Origin: Candidula unifasciata
Lineage: Eukaryota; Mollusca; Gastropoda; Stylommatophora; Geomitridae
Direction of reading: 5' to 3'
Length of the DNA: 64,000 nt
NCBI GenBank assembly: GCA_905116865.2
Contig: CAJHNH020007935.1
Span: 67,001-131,000, forward strand
In this document: positions 1 through 11,314 of the stretch, in pieces
Layout of the letters: every line of letters starts with the position of its first letter
How positions within the stretch are numbered: the first letter of the stretch is position 1
The notes under the pieces: model-generated
The model's input: only the letters and a program-made list of their open reading frames with translations
What the model was told of the DNA's origin: nothing
Databases searched by the model: none
Made by a program: the position numbers and the translations under genes

Positions 1-699
1 GATAAATTAAAAATATTTTACAATTTATTTGGTAAATTTACTGAAACATTTTTTTAATCACAAAACTGGCGGTTACGGTAAATTTTTTTTTTTTTGGTGT
101 GTTTTAGAACGATGCTGTTTTTAGTTAAATATACGATGGCTGAAATATCTTTGCCTACTGCCATATAGTTACATTCATCTACTGCACTACGGGTGTATAT
201 GTTTACAGCATTACAGGTACACAATGCTGTGCATTCGACTCATATGTTCAAAGCTGCCCATTAAATTTCTTATTAAAATGTCTTCATACTCATTAATATT
301 AGGTGTTAGTTATCTCTCAACAAAATATATGGGATCAGTTAAATTAGGTACACTGAAATTTATACTCACTGTCGACCTTACTGCTACATAGCAAGCAAAC
401 AGATATACAGAGGGTAACTACAGCACTTACCCAGAGCACTAGAGTATGAAAAAACTAATAATGAGATTAGACTAAACTGCACATGGCCTTTCAAGATACT
501 TTCTTCCGTACCTGATGAAACCAGTTTCTTAGAAACTACATTCTGGCTTGTGACAAACTTGCTGAATCAGCACACCAGGAAAATGCTAAGAATTAACAGC
601 TCAGCAGATATACAGAATCAAAAAGGTATTCAGGTGAAGAAACTTGGAACCATCATCACATTAAAGGTCTGCAGGTTATAAAAAGACACTGTTTCTCAC
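1..699. other. Presumed intron of the minus-strand left gene
   Basis: AT-rich sequence with no supportable exon or repeat. It follows the GTGAGA donor at 699 on the minus strand, so it is most simply the next intron of that gene. Confidence 0.35.
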
Positions 700-1753
700 C
701 CCAGATGAATCTCGTCTCCTCCGCTTGTAGTCAGAATCTCTGCTCTGCCCGCCAGATCTCTTGCGATCATTACTGTATCCTCCATAGCCCATTCCTTGTT
801 GGAGGTAGTTCATACCACCAAGCCCTCCCATGTCTCCGAGCCCACCATAGTCGCCTCCATAGCCACCAGCTCCACCCAGGGCAGCTTGTTGTTGCAACAG
901 TTGCTGGGCAATTAACAGCTGATTCACCTGGGGGTTGCCCATTGGCTCAAACAAACTACCCATACCAGGGCCTTCCCCCAAGAGTCCATCTCCGCCTCCA
1001 CCTCCTGAAAACAAAGTCACAGAATTCAATTCACATAAATGATCCTTCAGTGTGGCAAATCAATAAACCAGCAAAAGTGACAAATGCACATATGGTTAAA
1101 GCTTTAAAGATCTAAATAATAGTTCAAAGAAGATTTAGGGAAGGTATTTTAGTGTAATCTAGATAAAACTAAAGACCTTAGAGATTGCAAATTTAGGAAG
1201 AGATGGGGCTGTGAAGCAGTGAGACTGCCACATTATCAATAAAATTTTTGGTTCACTACACACCGGTAACCACAGGCCCAAGCAACTCAGGTGTAGAAAG
1301 GAGTCTTTTTACATGCAGCAATTACATCAGATATCTTTTTCTGCAGCATCAATGCAATTTTACACACAAAAAATTGTAGAAAACAGGAAACCACCTAATG
1401 AATTGAAAGCATAAAAAAACACAAAATTTTATAAAAATTCAAAGCTTAATTACCCTAACTTGTACAGTTAAAACTAACAAACAATGTTCATAAACTTGTA
1501 ACGCTTACCAAATTTTTGAAACAGTGACAGGACACTTATCTACATTTGTTTGTGATGAATAAGTATAATAAACACAGGTGTTAAAATCTTAATTAGATGT
1601 TCATATATATAGATTTTCAAGTTCAGGAATATATTCAACTTTAAAAGTTTTCAAGAATGAAACAGACAAAAATGGGTGTTGGTAGAGATATTAAAAAAGC
1701 TATTAAATCATACCGTAATTGCGACGATCTCTACCTTGGCGATTTCTGTTCAT
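700..1753 (-). CDS. N-terminal part of a Gly/Gln-rich, probably RNA-associated nuclear protein (2 exons, continues off the left edge)
   Basis: Two minus-strand exons join in phase. The upstream exon (1758 down to 1714) follows a pyrimidine-rich acceptor, has an ATG at 1753-1751 and encodes MNRNRQGRDRRNY plus one base before a GTATGA donor. The downstream exon (1004 down to 700) follows a TTTTCAG acceptor and supplies the missing two bases. It encodes a Gly tract, the segment NPQVNQLLIAQQLLQQQ, repeated GGYGG/GGLGG motifs, and a basic tract DYKRRRRD that resembles a nuclear localisation signal. It ends at a good donor (GGG|GTGAGA), so the protein should continue beyond the left edge; read through, the frame would stop at 676. 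The composition resembles nuclear RNA-binding or matrix proteins (hnRNP, AKAP8/ZNF326 or paraspeckle types), but no folded domain lies in the window, so I name no family. The ATG is the first in its exon; an upstream coding exon cannot be excluded. Confidence 0.6.
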
Positions 1754-1905
1754 CGTATCTAAAGTCATAGAAAAAACTATATTTTACTGCATACACACAA
1801 ATAAAACTGAAATTACATATACTATTATCAAATTGATTTCATAGTGTCAAGAAACAGTAACTCAGGAAACTTAGCTCAGGAACAGGATGTTAGCTCAATT
1901 AAAAT

Positions 1906-2440
1906 AATTCGGCTCTGCTTTAAATAACAGTCGCTAGCTGGAAGGTGACAGTCACTTAGTCGGAGTTCACTCCCTTGGCTGCAGTGCAAATAAGGAGTGG
2001 TAAAGAGGGAACGAAACAAATAGTTACCTGTCATCCTAGGGTTAGGCTTAGGGCATTGGTTAGGATTTGGGGCAGGGTTAGGTTTTGGAGTAGGTTTAGG
2101 GGTAGGGTGACACATCACGGAAACGACGGACGTTTATCGCTCATTACGACATACAGAGCCGCAGATCTCACATCTACGGTCACTAAGTCGTGCGTCGGAA
2201 GAACGCGGTCGCTAATGTGAGTCGCAGCGCGTGGTCTATGAGTCTTGCGTCGCAAGACCTCGGTCGCTACTATGATCTAGCTCTAGCGCGTGGTCTAGCT
2301 CTAGCAGGCATGTCGACCTCACTGTTTTTTGATTCGTGACTTGTCCGCTCCGTACTTGCACTGCAGCGAAGGGAGTGAACTCCGACTAAGCGGCCGTCGC
2401 CTTTCACCTAGCAACCGTTATTTAAAGGAGAGCCATAATT
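1906..2440. mobile_element. Foldback (long terminal inverted repeat) element 1
   Basis: The left end (1906-1990) and right end (2354-2440) are imperfect reverse complements over about 85 bp. Both contain GGAGTTCACTCCCTT or its complement next to CTGCAGTGCAA. The interior holds a telomere-like GGTTAGG tract and a CG-rich core with repeated CGGTCGCTA motifs. No coding capacity is visible, so it is non-autonomous. A clean target-site duplication was not resolved. Confidence 0.75.
2040..2108 (+). repeat. Degenerate TTAGGG-like tract inside foldback element 1
   Basis: Repeated GTTAGG/TTAGGG/TTTAGGGG words in a region of about 70 bp. It lies inside a transposable element and is imperfect, so it is more likely internal element sequence than a telomere remnant. 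Confidence 0.5.
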
Positions 2441-4080
2441 GAAACGTGTGTGTGGGAACACGGGAAAATTGCAAAAATGACTAGACAAACACACACACAA
2501 AACTAACAATGTAGTTTTCAAATGACATTTTACTGGCATAACTTTTCCATAATTCATAATGTGGTAGTTACCATTTGAGCATTCAATAAGCAGAATAGAA
2601 AAAAATGAAAAACAAGAAAAATGGGATTATTTGTGAATGGTATTGAAAAGAAACTGTTAATCTTTTACAATCTTGCCACAACTACTTAAATAAATAAGTC
2701 ATTCATTAAGACAACGAAAAATCCTAAATTCAATTTAAAGGATAAAATTAAAAGCGTTGATAACTAGCGACTACGGTGTTCGGCAATTGGCGGTCTTTTT
2801 GCAATTTCCGCTACCATGGAAACCGTTCAAAACTTGCTTCGCAAATGTCGGCTGGGGTTTCGGGATGGGTCCTAATCTCTCATGAAATTTTGCGATTGGT
2901 GTGATTTTCACCCACTATAAAAAGCTGAAAACGGCAGGAAGGAACCCGATTAACAGCGCATGTGTACGACAGCCGGACGTCCTCTGTTTTTCTGTTACAT
3001 CAGTTTGATTGAAAATAGCGATAAGTGTTCAAAGTTGGCTTTAGGCTTTAAACATTACTAGACATGGTAATACTAGTTATAACTGAATTCTCCGTCCAAT
3101 TTTACATTTGTGTATACAATTTCTTTCTTGTCTGTGGCTGTTTAGATGTACAGTGACATTTTTTAGGCAATCGTTAATATGTGGCTGTGTCTGAGAAAAA
3201 TTGTCCTGCCATCTTGTCCCATGAAAACAAAGCCAAAACGAAAGTTGCACAGTTTGGTTGCGCAGAGAAAACTTCTTGTTTCTCAGACACAAGTTTTAGC
3301 AGCTGTTTTTTACATCTCATCTCCACAAAAACCTACATATCTCAGCTCAGAAATGACATACAAGCCTAAATGAGGTACCATTGGAAAGAGATTGTTTACA
3401 GCTATCTAACTGTGCTGGTTTTATTGGTGTAGAGAGCATTTTAAAAATTTGACTAAAGTATCTATCAAGTTGATAACTGACCTCACTCCTTACTTCAGAA
3501 ACTGCATATTTTACTAAACACGCTAAATATATCAACAGTGCTTGTGTGGTTGCAAAATTACGTGCAATATCTAAAAAAAATGCAGATATGACAGTTGTTA
3601 ACCTAAATCCGGTCTCTTTTAGTGTCGTATCAGTAGTATCACTTTAGCCCACGCCATTTACACAAAATGGCCGGGTTTAGTTTGCGCTGGCACATACAAT
3701 TGAATACATAGCTATGATAGCCCCAAAATATTCCTATACTTTAGTAGTCCACCACTTGCGTCAAACTGTTAGTTACCCGTTACGGTGACAATGTAAATAA
3801 ACTATATTGAACAGTGCACAGACAATCAAAAACAATATCACTAGCTAATAATATGTAAAGTTCTCTTGTATCAAATTTGTATTGTTGTACTAGCCCACGC
3901 TGAAGAAAATACAAGATGGCGATCCGAAGACAAGCAAGTACAAGTCAGCCTTGCAGAACAAATGAATTAATTTTAGCATTCACATAAAACAACATTAATG
4001 TACAGTAAAAACTGGTGTACTATGCGCTGTCATAAATGTCTGGCTAAAAGTCAAATTATAGTAATAAACTGTAAACATAC
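2441..4080. other. AT-rich presumed intron without recognised features
   Basis: Between the proposed first exon and exon 1714-1758 I see only AT-rich sequence. Short open frames around 3077-3535 show no codon structure or similarity that I recognise. Confidence 0.3.
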
Positions 4081-4164
4081 CAGATAGATGTGACGTTCAA
4101 GATTTTGCGAGAAACAAATCGACTTCGTCTTCGCACTAACGTGTCCTGTTTGACTGCGCATGCG
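4081..4164 (-). promoter_or_regulatory. Possible first non-coding exon and promoter of the left gene, with an NRF-1-like site
   Basis: On the minus strand a strong donor (CTG|GTATGT) lies at 4081/4080, with no convincing acceptor upstream. The palindromic motif TGCGCATGCG at 4155-4164 matches the NRF-1 consensus often found at TATA-less promoters of housekeeping genes. This fits a 5' UTR exon spliced to the exon at 1758. The link is inference from signals and spacing only. Confidence 0.3.
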
Positions 4165-4738
4165 TGTAATAACGTCATTCATTACGTAATAGATTTGTTA
4201 AAAAGGTGAATGTTATCCAGTCTTTATAAAACAATTTTAACTTCTCTTCCTTCTTCTCTTCCACCGTGTACCTCAGCGAAGTGTGTGTGTGTGTGTGGGG
4301 GGGGGGGGGAGATGTAATATTCGTTGATGAGCTCTGTTAAGAGCACTATTAGGAGAGATGTTCATTTCTGTAAGGCTGTGTTCTTAATGCCATCACTCTA
4401 TGTTATCCGAGGTCTTCCACTCGCTTTATACCCGTTGTAACGTTTTAGTGTGGCTTTCTGTGGCAGATAGTACCAGGGCATTCTCGTTATGTGTCCAAAC
4501 CACTTCATTTGTTGTTCTTTGTAAGATTGGCTTTATTCCTAGCATTCGTGTGATTTTGTATTCTGTCTTTCGTTGAAATTCCTGCTGCTCTTCAAAAGTA
4601 TTTCATCTCATCGATATCTCAGAGTAAATATTTGTTATTTTATGTATCATGTTTTTTTTTTTTTTTTAAGCATATCAGTAATTTCTATTGTTTTAAATAG
4701 GGCTTGGATTTAGGCTGTGATTATGATAGACTTTGTTC

Positions 4739-4956
4739 CTCGTGTGGTTCCCGGGTAAGGAAAAATAAGAATAGATCAAATGCCTGCCCAAAAAGCATGT
4801 CGTAAGAATCGACTAATTGGTAATGAGTCAGACCTGTAAAACAGATGAGCACGCAACACTCAGTTTCTGAAAAAGGACTGGAGTTCAGAAGTGGACAAAC
4901 AACCAGAAATCTCCACCGGAATTTACCACCGGTGAACGTAAAGAAGAAGAAGAACA
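4739..4956 (+). mobile_element. GAA-tailed SINE-like repeat (family E), copy 1
   Basis: Shares with about eleven other copies in the window the words AAGCATGTCGTAAGAATCGA, AGACCTGTAAAAC and AGAAGTGGACAAACAACCAGA. It ends with ACCGGTGAACG followed by (GAA)n. The 5' end is diverged. The retroposon nature of the family is shown by the nested copy at 52958-53248, which has an 11-bp TSD. Confidence 0.75.
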
Positions 4957-5211
4957 AACACAACAAAAAACAATAAGAAAGAATGCTCAGTGATATATCA
5001 AATATATATAGCACCATCTGCTATATGCGCCACTGGGGTGAAATGGCCTTCTACTAATATATGGGAGCGATATTGTTTTAAAGATATTCAGGGAGCGTCT
5101 TTTCATACACTCTATATTAATACAATCGCCAACATCTGTTGCAGATCTTGTGTGCATCATTCAGCTGTCGGCACAGTGTCGTCTATATAACATAGGTTGT
5201 TTATAATATAT

Positions 5212-5223
5212 GTGTGTGTATAT

Positions 5224-5291
<68 letters not shown>
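5212..5291. repeat. (TA)n microsatellite
   Basis: Nearly pure TA dinucleotide tract of about 80 bp, preceded by GTGTGTGTA. Confidence 0.95.
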
Positions 5292-5294
<3 letters not shown>

Positions 5295-5337
5295 ATTTAT
5301 AAGACTTGTACTAAATTAGTGACATGTAGGTGTGAGA

Positions 5338-5578
5338 GGTCGTCTCTGTGGCTAAGTCGATGCGAACACTTCGCTTCGTAATGCCGGGATGCCGGGTTCG
5401 ATCCCAGCTGCGGGCAATGCGCCTTGCGTTGGTTTCGACAGTGGTATTAAGAAAGCCGACCGTCCAGAGAGCAATGGCAAACTACTGGACGTAATTTGCC
5501 TAGAGAAACCACACAACAGCCAGGGGCTGTTAGGGTTGGTTCTGCAACGTCCTGTAAAGGATACGCAACAACCTTTTT
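5338..5578 (+). mobile_element. tRNA-derived SINE (family A), copy 1
   Basis: The head CTCTGTGGCTAAGTCGATGC resembles a pol III A box, and GGTTCGATCCC at about 5396 is a near-perfect B box. A conserved body follows with CAATGGCAAACTACTGGACG and CCTAGAGAAACCACACAAC, then the end GATACGCAAC. The same unit occurs at 28379, 32330 (partial), 46424 and, reversed, 52045. Confidence 0.85.
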
Positions 5579-5861
5579 AGGTATGAGAGGGGGGGGGGTG
5601 AATTACGGTGGCGTAGTACGTTGGTGTTTGATTTATGTCTTAGTCTTGAATCTTTTTCTTATTATTTTTCCTCTGTTTCATTGTTTGCAAGTCTGTCCTC
5701 TAACTCATTTCCGGGTATGCCGTAGTAAGCCGGGATCCATTGAAGAGCGTTTTGATTGTTTTCTGTTAGTCTTTTTAGCTAGCGAGTCAGTTCCTTCTCC
5801 ATGTTGTCTCGTGGATCCCTCTGAGTCGCCTAGGGGACTGATGTGCAGTCACACAGGAAAA

Positions 5862-7090
5862 AACAGTTTGGAAAAACAACACAGCTGTTCATCGTCACTA
5901 CCAGAAATCAAAACACTGATCAAGGGAAAATACCAAAAATTGTTGAGAGAACAAACCAACAGTAAATATCCACAAGACACCATCAGCAGACTCAACAGAA
6001 AGCAAAATACAACAAATTTATGTCTACGAACAGGATACTGCAGGCTCAACTACCACATGCATAAAATAAAGACTGTACAGTCCACACATTGTGCCTGTTA
6101 GGACCACGAACATCTGAACACATTCTGCAGACTTGCCCACTCTATCTACAACGTCGAAAAGAAACCTGGTCTGAAGAGCAAAGTGTGCAGAGCAAGCTAT
6201 GAGAAACAATGAAGTGCCTGCTACTGTCATGCGAGTTCATTGAGGCAACCCATCTGGTGGTCTGATCTGAGCGTACGCAACCGATCGAAAAGAAGAAATA
6301 AGAAGACTCGTCTGTCGTCCCGAATGCGTTATTTTTCTCTCCAAAATTGACTGGAAAGTAAAGGCGGCCAACAAAAACCCCTGAGATCCGATAGGTCTAT
6401 ACATATATGTAGAAGGAAACGAAACCGCATATAATCTTGCTAAGAAAGGGGTAGAATGTGAACAGGAAAAAATGCAGTAACAAACTACTAGGAAAAGAAA
6501 AGGGCCGTCCAGGCCATCATTAGTGAACAAACTCGCCAGAGATGACTGTCATAGCCTACTTGACCGGCATGGGCAGGTCATTATACTACGCCTCAGGGAC
6601 AGGACATAAACTTAACAAACATATGCACATGCTACCTCTAAGTAGTTCATCACTGTGTCATTTTAGGCTGCGTGTGCAGACTAAAGAACATGTCCTGTGA
6701 GAATATCCCTTGTAGAGGTCATTGAGAATGAAATACTGGCTCAGTGAGTCAAAAATGTACTCAGAGTTGTAAGGAACTTTTTTTTTTTTTTTACGTATCC
6801 AGAAACCATGAGTTGTAAACCCTTTGGCTCTGTACTATGGATATCGCAACCCTTCGGCCTTGATTCCATTATAGGTACCGTTTAATCTGGGAGAAATGTG
6901 GCTTTTCTGCCTACCCCCGGGAGTGAACCCGGACCACAAGGAGTTCGTCACCCGGCCGCCGCGAAAGTCCGGTTTAACCAACTTCGCTAGAGAGCCGGGC
7001 AGTTGTAAGGAACTAAAAGGGAAATCCAAAAAAAAAAAATCATAAGAACTTGTCTCTCAGTGTAAATAAGAAAGCGAACACAATAAAAAG
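5862..7090 (+). mobile_element. Decayed 3' end of an RNase-H-bearing LINE
   Basis: Fragments in several frames match the RNase H and C-terminal end of the LINE at 12253-15374: LCLRTGYCRLNYHMHKIK near 6020-6070 and ETAYNLAKKGVECEQEK near 6420-6475. The non-coding tail near 7035-7095 includes GTAAATAAGAAAGCGAACAC. Stops and frameshifts disrupt it throughout, and a SINE interrupts it at 6779-7000. Confidence 0.65.
6779..7000 (-). mobile_element. tRNA-derived SINE (family C), inserted in a LINE remnant with a 14-bp TSD
   Basis: Flanked by perfect copies of AGTTGTAAGGAACT at 6765-6778 and 7001-7014. On the minus strand it starts GCCCGGCTCTCTAGCGAAGT, carries a B-box-like GGGTTCACTCCCGGG and ends in a poly-A tract (poly-T on the plus strand at 6779). 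A second copy is at 38931-39147. Confidence 0.9.
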
Positions 7091-7825
7091 AAGAATAGTT
7101 ATTTTACCATATATCAAAATACGCTTCCAGTATTGAAAGTCATATTGTTCAGCTTCTATCCATGAAAGGGGTAACACCCTTCCGAGAACATCGCGAACGA
7201 AGACACTGTTTTACTTTTTGCACATGACTATATTTCGAAAAAGACCAGTTAGGCACTGTGGTTATCGTAGGGCGATATTCCAATCCCGACGTGGTCACAT
7301 AAAGTGTACATCTGTATATTGTCTGGAATTGTCTGTTAGGTTAACTTATTTACTCTTCCTATATGAGAGAAGGTCAGCTTACTTAGTTACTGAGTCGCCC
7401 CTCTTCTGCCTTGTCATGTAGAGGTTTGACAGAGAGATCGCCAGACTTCTATTTCAGCAGTTTTTTTTGTTGTTGTTTTTTTTTTTGGTTGTTGTTGGGA
7501 GGGGGGGGGGGGGGTGTCTCAATTTCAGTCCTCTGTCAGTCAGAGACTGCTTTATGTTGTCTTCCCAGCGGAACCTAAGGCACTGGAGGGACATAATCAG
7601 CATGCCCCCGCCCCCCCACCCTTTTTTTTTTTTTTTAAAATTTCTTATCGTAAAACGCGACTTAATGGAGTGACACTACCAGATTTGTTCCACATTTTTT
7701 TTTTTTTTTTGGTTTCAGGGACCAACGAATATATTTTACTGTTCTTCAGACCTGCTGCAAAATGAGATAAACTTTTTTTTTTTGTTAGATCGTGGAGCCT
7801 ACCCTCTAAACAGGGTTTCTGGGAC

Positions 7826-8043
7826 TTGACCTGGAAGGATTCTCATCGAAGTAATTTGCTTGCTTGTTGCACCCCACCAGGACATCACACAAGCCATAAA
7901 CAATCAGTGACACATAGTGCCACCATGCGGAAGAAGATCACCCGTGGAGAGGTCCCAGAAACCCCTTTCAGCCGTTATGGCCACATTCATGGCCCGGCTA
8001 TATCCAGGGCCCCTGACCAAAAAAAAAAAAAACTGCATCCCAC
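7826..8043 (+). mobile_element. Dispersed repeat family D, copy 1
   Basis: Contains TTGCACCCCACCAGGACATC, GTGCCACCATGCGGA and ATCACCCGTGGAGAGGTCCC, then a CCAGGG...ATCCCAC end. Other copies lie at 29985-30185, 41020-41205, 42565-42715 (reversed) and 44025-44205 (reversed). No coding capacity and no tRNA-like head that I can recognise. Confidence 0.7.
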
Positions 8044-8414
8044 ATAGGGACGACTTAATAGCTCCAAAAGGATTTAAAGTCGACAGTTGCCTTTACAGCA
8101 TCCTCCCCCTTTCCGGTGCAGAATATTGTAATATCCTAAACTATTAAAAAACAAAGAACAAAGTAAAGTATTACATGTGTCGCAAGAATTGGTTTTCAAC
8201 TGGCTTTCGAATACAATAGAAAACTTAATTAGAGAGAAAGAATTCAGCCGCACGTGAACATGTTTACGGGAGTTTTGGCGTAGTTGGTTGTGGACCTATG
8301 GTCGATTTGCAGTTGAAAGAAGTGAAAGGAAGAAAGCACCTAATTCCATGTTGTCTCACTCTATCTTCCTCATCCACCGTAGTCCTTTAGCTTCTGAATT
8401 CTGCACTTGTCTTT

Positions 8415-8638
<224 letters not shown>

Positions 8639-8640
<2 letters not shown>

Positions 8641-8783
8641 TCCTGTCCTGTAAGCCTACACTCCAATATTTCCTGTCCTGTAAGCCTACACTCCAATATT
8701 TCCTGTCCTGTAAGCCTACACTCCAATATTTCCTGTCCTGTAAGCCTACACTCCAATATTTCCTGTCCTGTAAGCCTACACGC
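8639..8783 (+). repeat. 30-bp minisatellite, nearly 5 copies
   Basis: Unit TTCCTGTCCTGTAAGCCTAC followed by ACTCCAATAT, repeated almost without change; the last copy diverges at CACGCCGAG. Confidence 0.95.
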
Positions 8784-8959
8784 CGAGAACGGGGCTGAGG
8801 ATAAGCTCTCAGTCTCTATGAAATACCCTCAAGGCATGCGTCTCTCAAAGCCTCTGACACAAAAGTCCAGCTCCTGGCCTTCTCGTGGCGGAGATGTTTA
8901 AACTAACAGGGGAAGGGGCGAAAGCGGGTCTCTGGCGCTTTAACCGGACGCTTCGGGTA

Positions 8960-9084
8960 GATGAGGCTCGTCAGTACGGGAGTGCAGCTCATCTAGGAGA
9001 AGGAAAACTCTGATTTCAAACCACGTGCAGATGAGGCTCGCCAGCCCGGGCGTGCAGCTCATCTAGGAGAAGGTAAACTCTGAC
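8960..9084 (+). repeat. 70-bp tandem duplication
   Basis: GATGAGGCTCG(T/C)CAG...GTGCAGCTCATCTAGGAGAAGG starts at 8960 and again at 9030, with a few substitutions. It may belong to the 5' region of the LINE whose 3' end is at 9385-9871. Confidence 0.8.
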
Positions 9085-9384
9085 TACACACCTCCACTGC
9101 CTTGTGGCCATACCCATGTTTGGGAAAGCGCTTCGGGAGTAAACCCTGAGGAAAAATCTGGAGCTGGAATCCCTAAGGCGGTTTAGCATTGTATACAGTG
9201 CTATTCCGGCAATTCCTGCAACGTCATCAGTGCCAAGTTGTACTGGTTTTTGCCTTTCCCTTGGTATCACCGGCGACGTAGAGAGGGGGTACTTGTGCCT
9301 GGGCAACAGTCTGTACTCCAAATCAAAACGCCCTGGCCTGTGCCCTGGAGAGGTCACTCCAGCGATATTGTGGCGAGACCTTGT

Positions 9385-9871
9385 CTCCAACGAATGTGTG
9401 CTCACAAGAGCAAAAATACCATCAATGTATTGTATACTGAAGCAAAGACGTCTGCGCTAGCTGTGACATGTCTCCCGCATGGAGGATGGTCGTATTCCAA
9501 AAGATCTCCTTTATGGTGAATTGGTAACTTGGAATAGACCTACAGGAAGGCCAAAGCTGCGCTATAAAGATGTATGCAAACGTGACCTAATAGATACCAA
9601 CATAGGCACAGAGACATGGAAAAAATCAGCTGCAGATCGACTACTATGGAGACAGAAAGTGAAAGACGGACTGTCACATTTTGAAAGAAACCGAACACAA
9701 CGAGCTGTGGAGAGGAGACACGGGAGAGTAAAACTGCCTCACAACGAGGGAGTATCTGCTTTTGTGTGTATCCTGTGTGGCAAAGACTGCCATTCCCGCA
9801 TCGGACTTTACAGTCACAGCAGATGCTGTTCCCAAAGCCAGCGGCACATCTCCATAGTCCCCCGGGACTGA
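9385..9871 (+). mobile_element. LINE ORF2 C-terminal fragment with a zinc-finger-like end
   Basis: From about 9479 one frame reads MEDGRIPKDLLYGEL, then TGRPKLRYKDVCKRDL, then TWKKSAADRLLWRQKVKDG. It ends with a C-x2-C-x12-H-x3-C array (CILCGKDCHSRIGLYSHSRC) and a stop at 9869-9871. This pattern is typical of the C-terminal tail of many invertebrate non-LTR ORF2 proteins. The reverse transcriptase core is missing; upstream sequence from about 9385 is frameshifted remnant. A (CA)n(TA)n tract follows. Confidence 0.75.
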
Positions 9872-9881
9872 CGGATGCCAT

Positions 9882-9888
<7 letters not shown>

Positions 9889-9975
<87 letters not shown>
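9889..9975. repeat. (CA)n(TA)n microsatellite
   Basis: CA tract at 9889-9918 followed by a TA tract to 9975, immediately 3' of a LINE fragment. Confidence 0.95.
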
Positions 9976-9978
<3 letters not shown>

Positions 9979-10830
9979 CCACCGTAATGGCGGATTTTCA
10001 ATCCTAAGGCACCCTCTTACACCTCTCTCTTCCACTCAGTTTTCAACTCTCACACCTTCTCGGTCTCATTTCCTCCTATCTTTTCACCATCTCCCCTTTC
10101 CCCTCACATACACATGCACACTTTATATCTTTGGGAACTTCACAAACCATCACATTCCGGTGTTCACATAACACACGCCATCACTTCATCATCTGCCAAG
10201 CAAACGGGAAAACAATTAGAGACTGAAAAAAACAACAGCGCAGGTGCAGGTAACTTCCGGTTAAGATGGCCGCAAAATAAATTGGTTTTTCTGGTTTTTA
10301 GACATCAGCTTCAAGCTACAAACTAGTAGGCCTCACATGTTAGTCCGATGGTCCTCTTCAACATGGACATGTTCCTTTTATCTTGAAATGCGCTCCCATG
10401 TCTATACCAAATAAACTGGGTACCGGGAAGTTTCGGGAGATATACAGTCGACGGAGGCGATATTGACAACATGGCTCAATGAAAATGAATGCGTCTTTTA
10501 CTTCTATTATATCCTAAGACAGAAGAGACAAGACAAAACAAGACATTGACGTCTTCATAGATCAGGACAATTTGGAAAAAACTAGACGTGATAGAAAAAA
10601 CGCTACATTTAATTTAACAAACAAATAAATAAGCTAAACAAGATCTAAATGCATCTAGCTCATCGGGAAAGAAGGAGACGCGCTAAACATGACAGTGAAG
10701 TATCTATAAATCTTATTCTAGAAGAGAAGCCATTGTGTTAGTATCAGAACCAAATTTACACATATTGACCAACTGTCGTAGAACGAAACGACATGCGTAG
10801 AGCTTTATGGATACATTCGCAACTTAAAAA
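9976..10830. other. Unassigned intergenic sequence
   Basis: No exon, repeat family or motif supported here; AT-rich with short random open frames. Confidence 0.3.
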
Positions 10831-10942
10831 TTTTTAATCTGAAAAAAATTTTGAATGTATTTGTCTTTACCAATGTTTAGTCCCCGTTTTTAATCTGAAA
10901 AAAATTTTGAATGTATTTGTCTTTACCAATGTTTAGTCCCCG
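10831..10942 (+). repeat. Perfect 56-bp tandem duplication
   Basis: The block starting TTTTTAATCTGAAAAAAATT and ending AATGTTTAGTCCCCG occurs at 10831-10886 and again at 10887-10942 with no difference that I can see, so the duplication is recent. Confidence 0.95.
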
Positions 10943-11242
10943 TTTGGGTTTCAGGACCCCATTTGGGGGGGGGGGGGGGGGACAAGGCCCACTGCCTTCC
11001 TAACAAGCATTCAAGTCCAGAGGTGAAGTTAATTAATGTTGAGATAGGGGGGTTTTGGGTTAGGTCTAGTGTTAAATGAAAAGCGACTTCTACTAAGCCT
11101 AACCCTACCACCCCCCTTTTCCCTTCCCCATTCTGTGTGACGTTCTGGCGATTTCCCTACCAAATCTCGAGGACCCTGAGATGTGGTGAAATAACAATAA
11201 AGAATTCTTCTACAAAGTTATATCATATGCAAATATAATTTT

Positions 11243-11244
<2 letters not shown>

Positions 11245-11310
<66 letters not shown>
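11245..11310. repeat. (CT)n microsatellite
   Basis: About 33 uninterrupted CT dinucleotides. Confidence 0.95.

Positions 11311-11314
<4 letters not shown>

Noticed and set aside
2040..2108. Telomere end
   Set aside because: Degenerate, short, flanked by foldback arms, not terminal.
5338..5410. tRNA gene candidates with A and B boxes
   Set aside because: They are heads of multi-copy SINEs; none folds obviously into a full cloverleaf and all continue into a shared SINE body.
5496..6101. 201-aa plus-strand frame
   Set aside because: Composite of SINE A, unrelated sequence and a LINE RNase H remnant.
8639..8783. Regular 30-bp repeats that might suggest a CRISPR array
   Set aside because: Direct tandem repeats without unique spacers, in a eukaryotic genome.
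9016..9405. 129-aa minus-strand frame
   Set aside because: Antisense of duplicated LINE 5' region; no recognisable domain, overlaps the LINE fragment.
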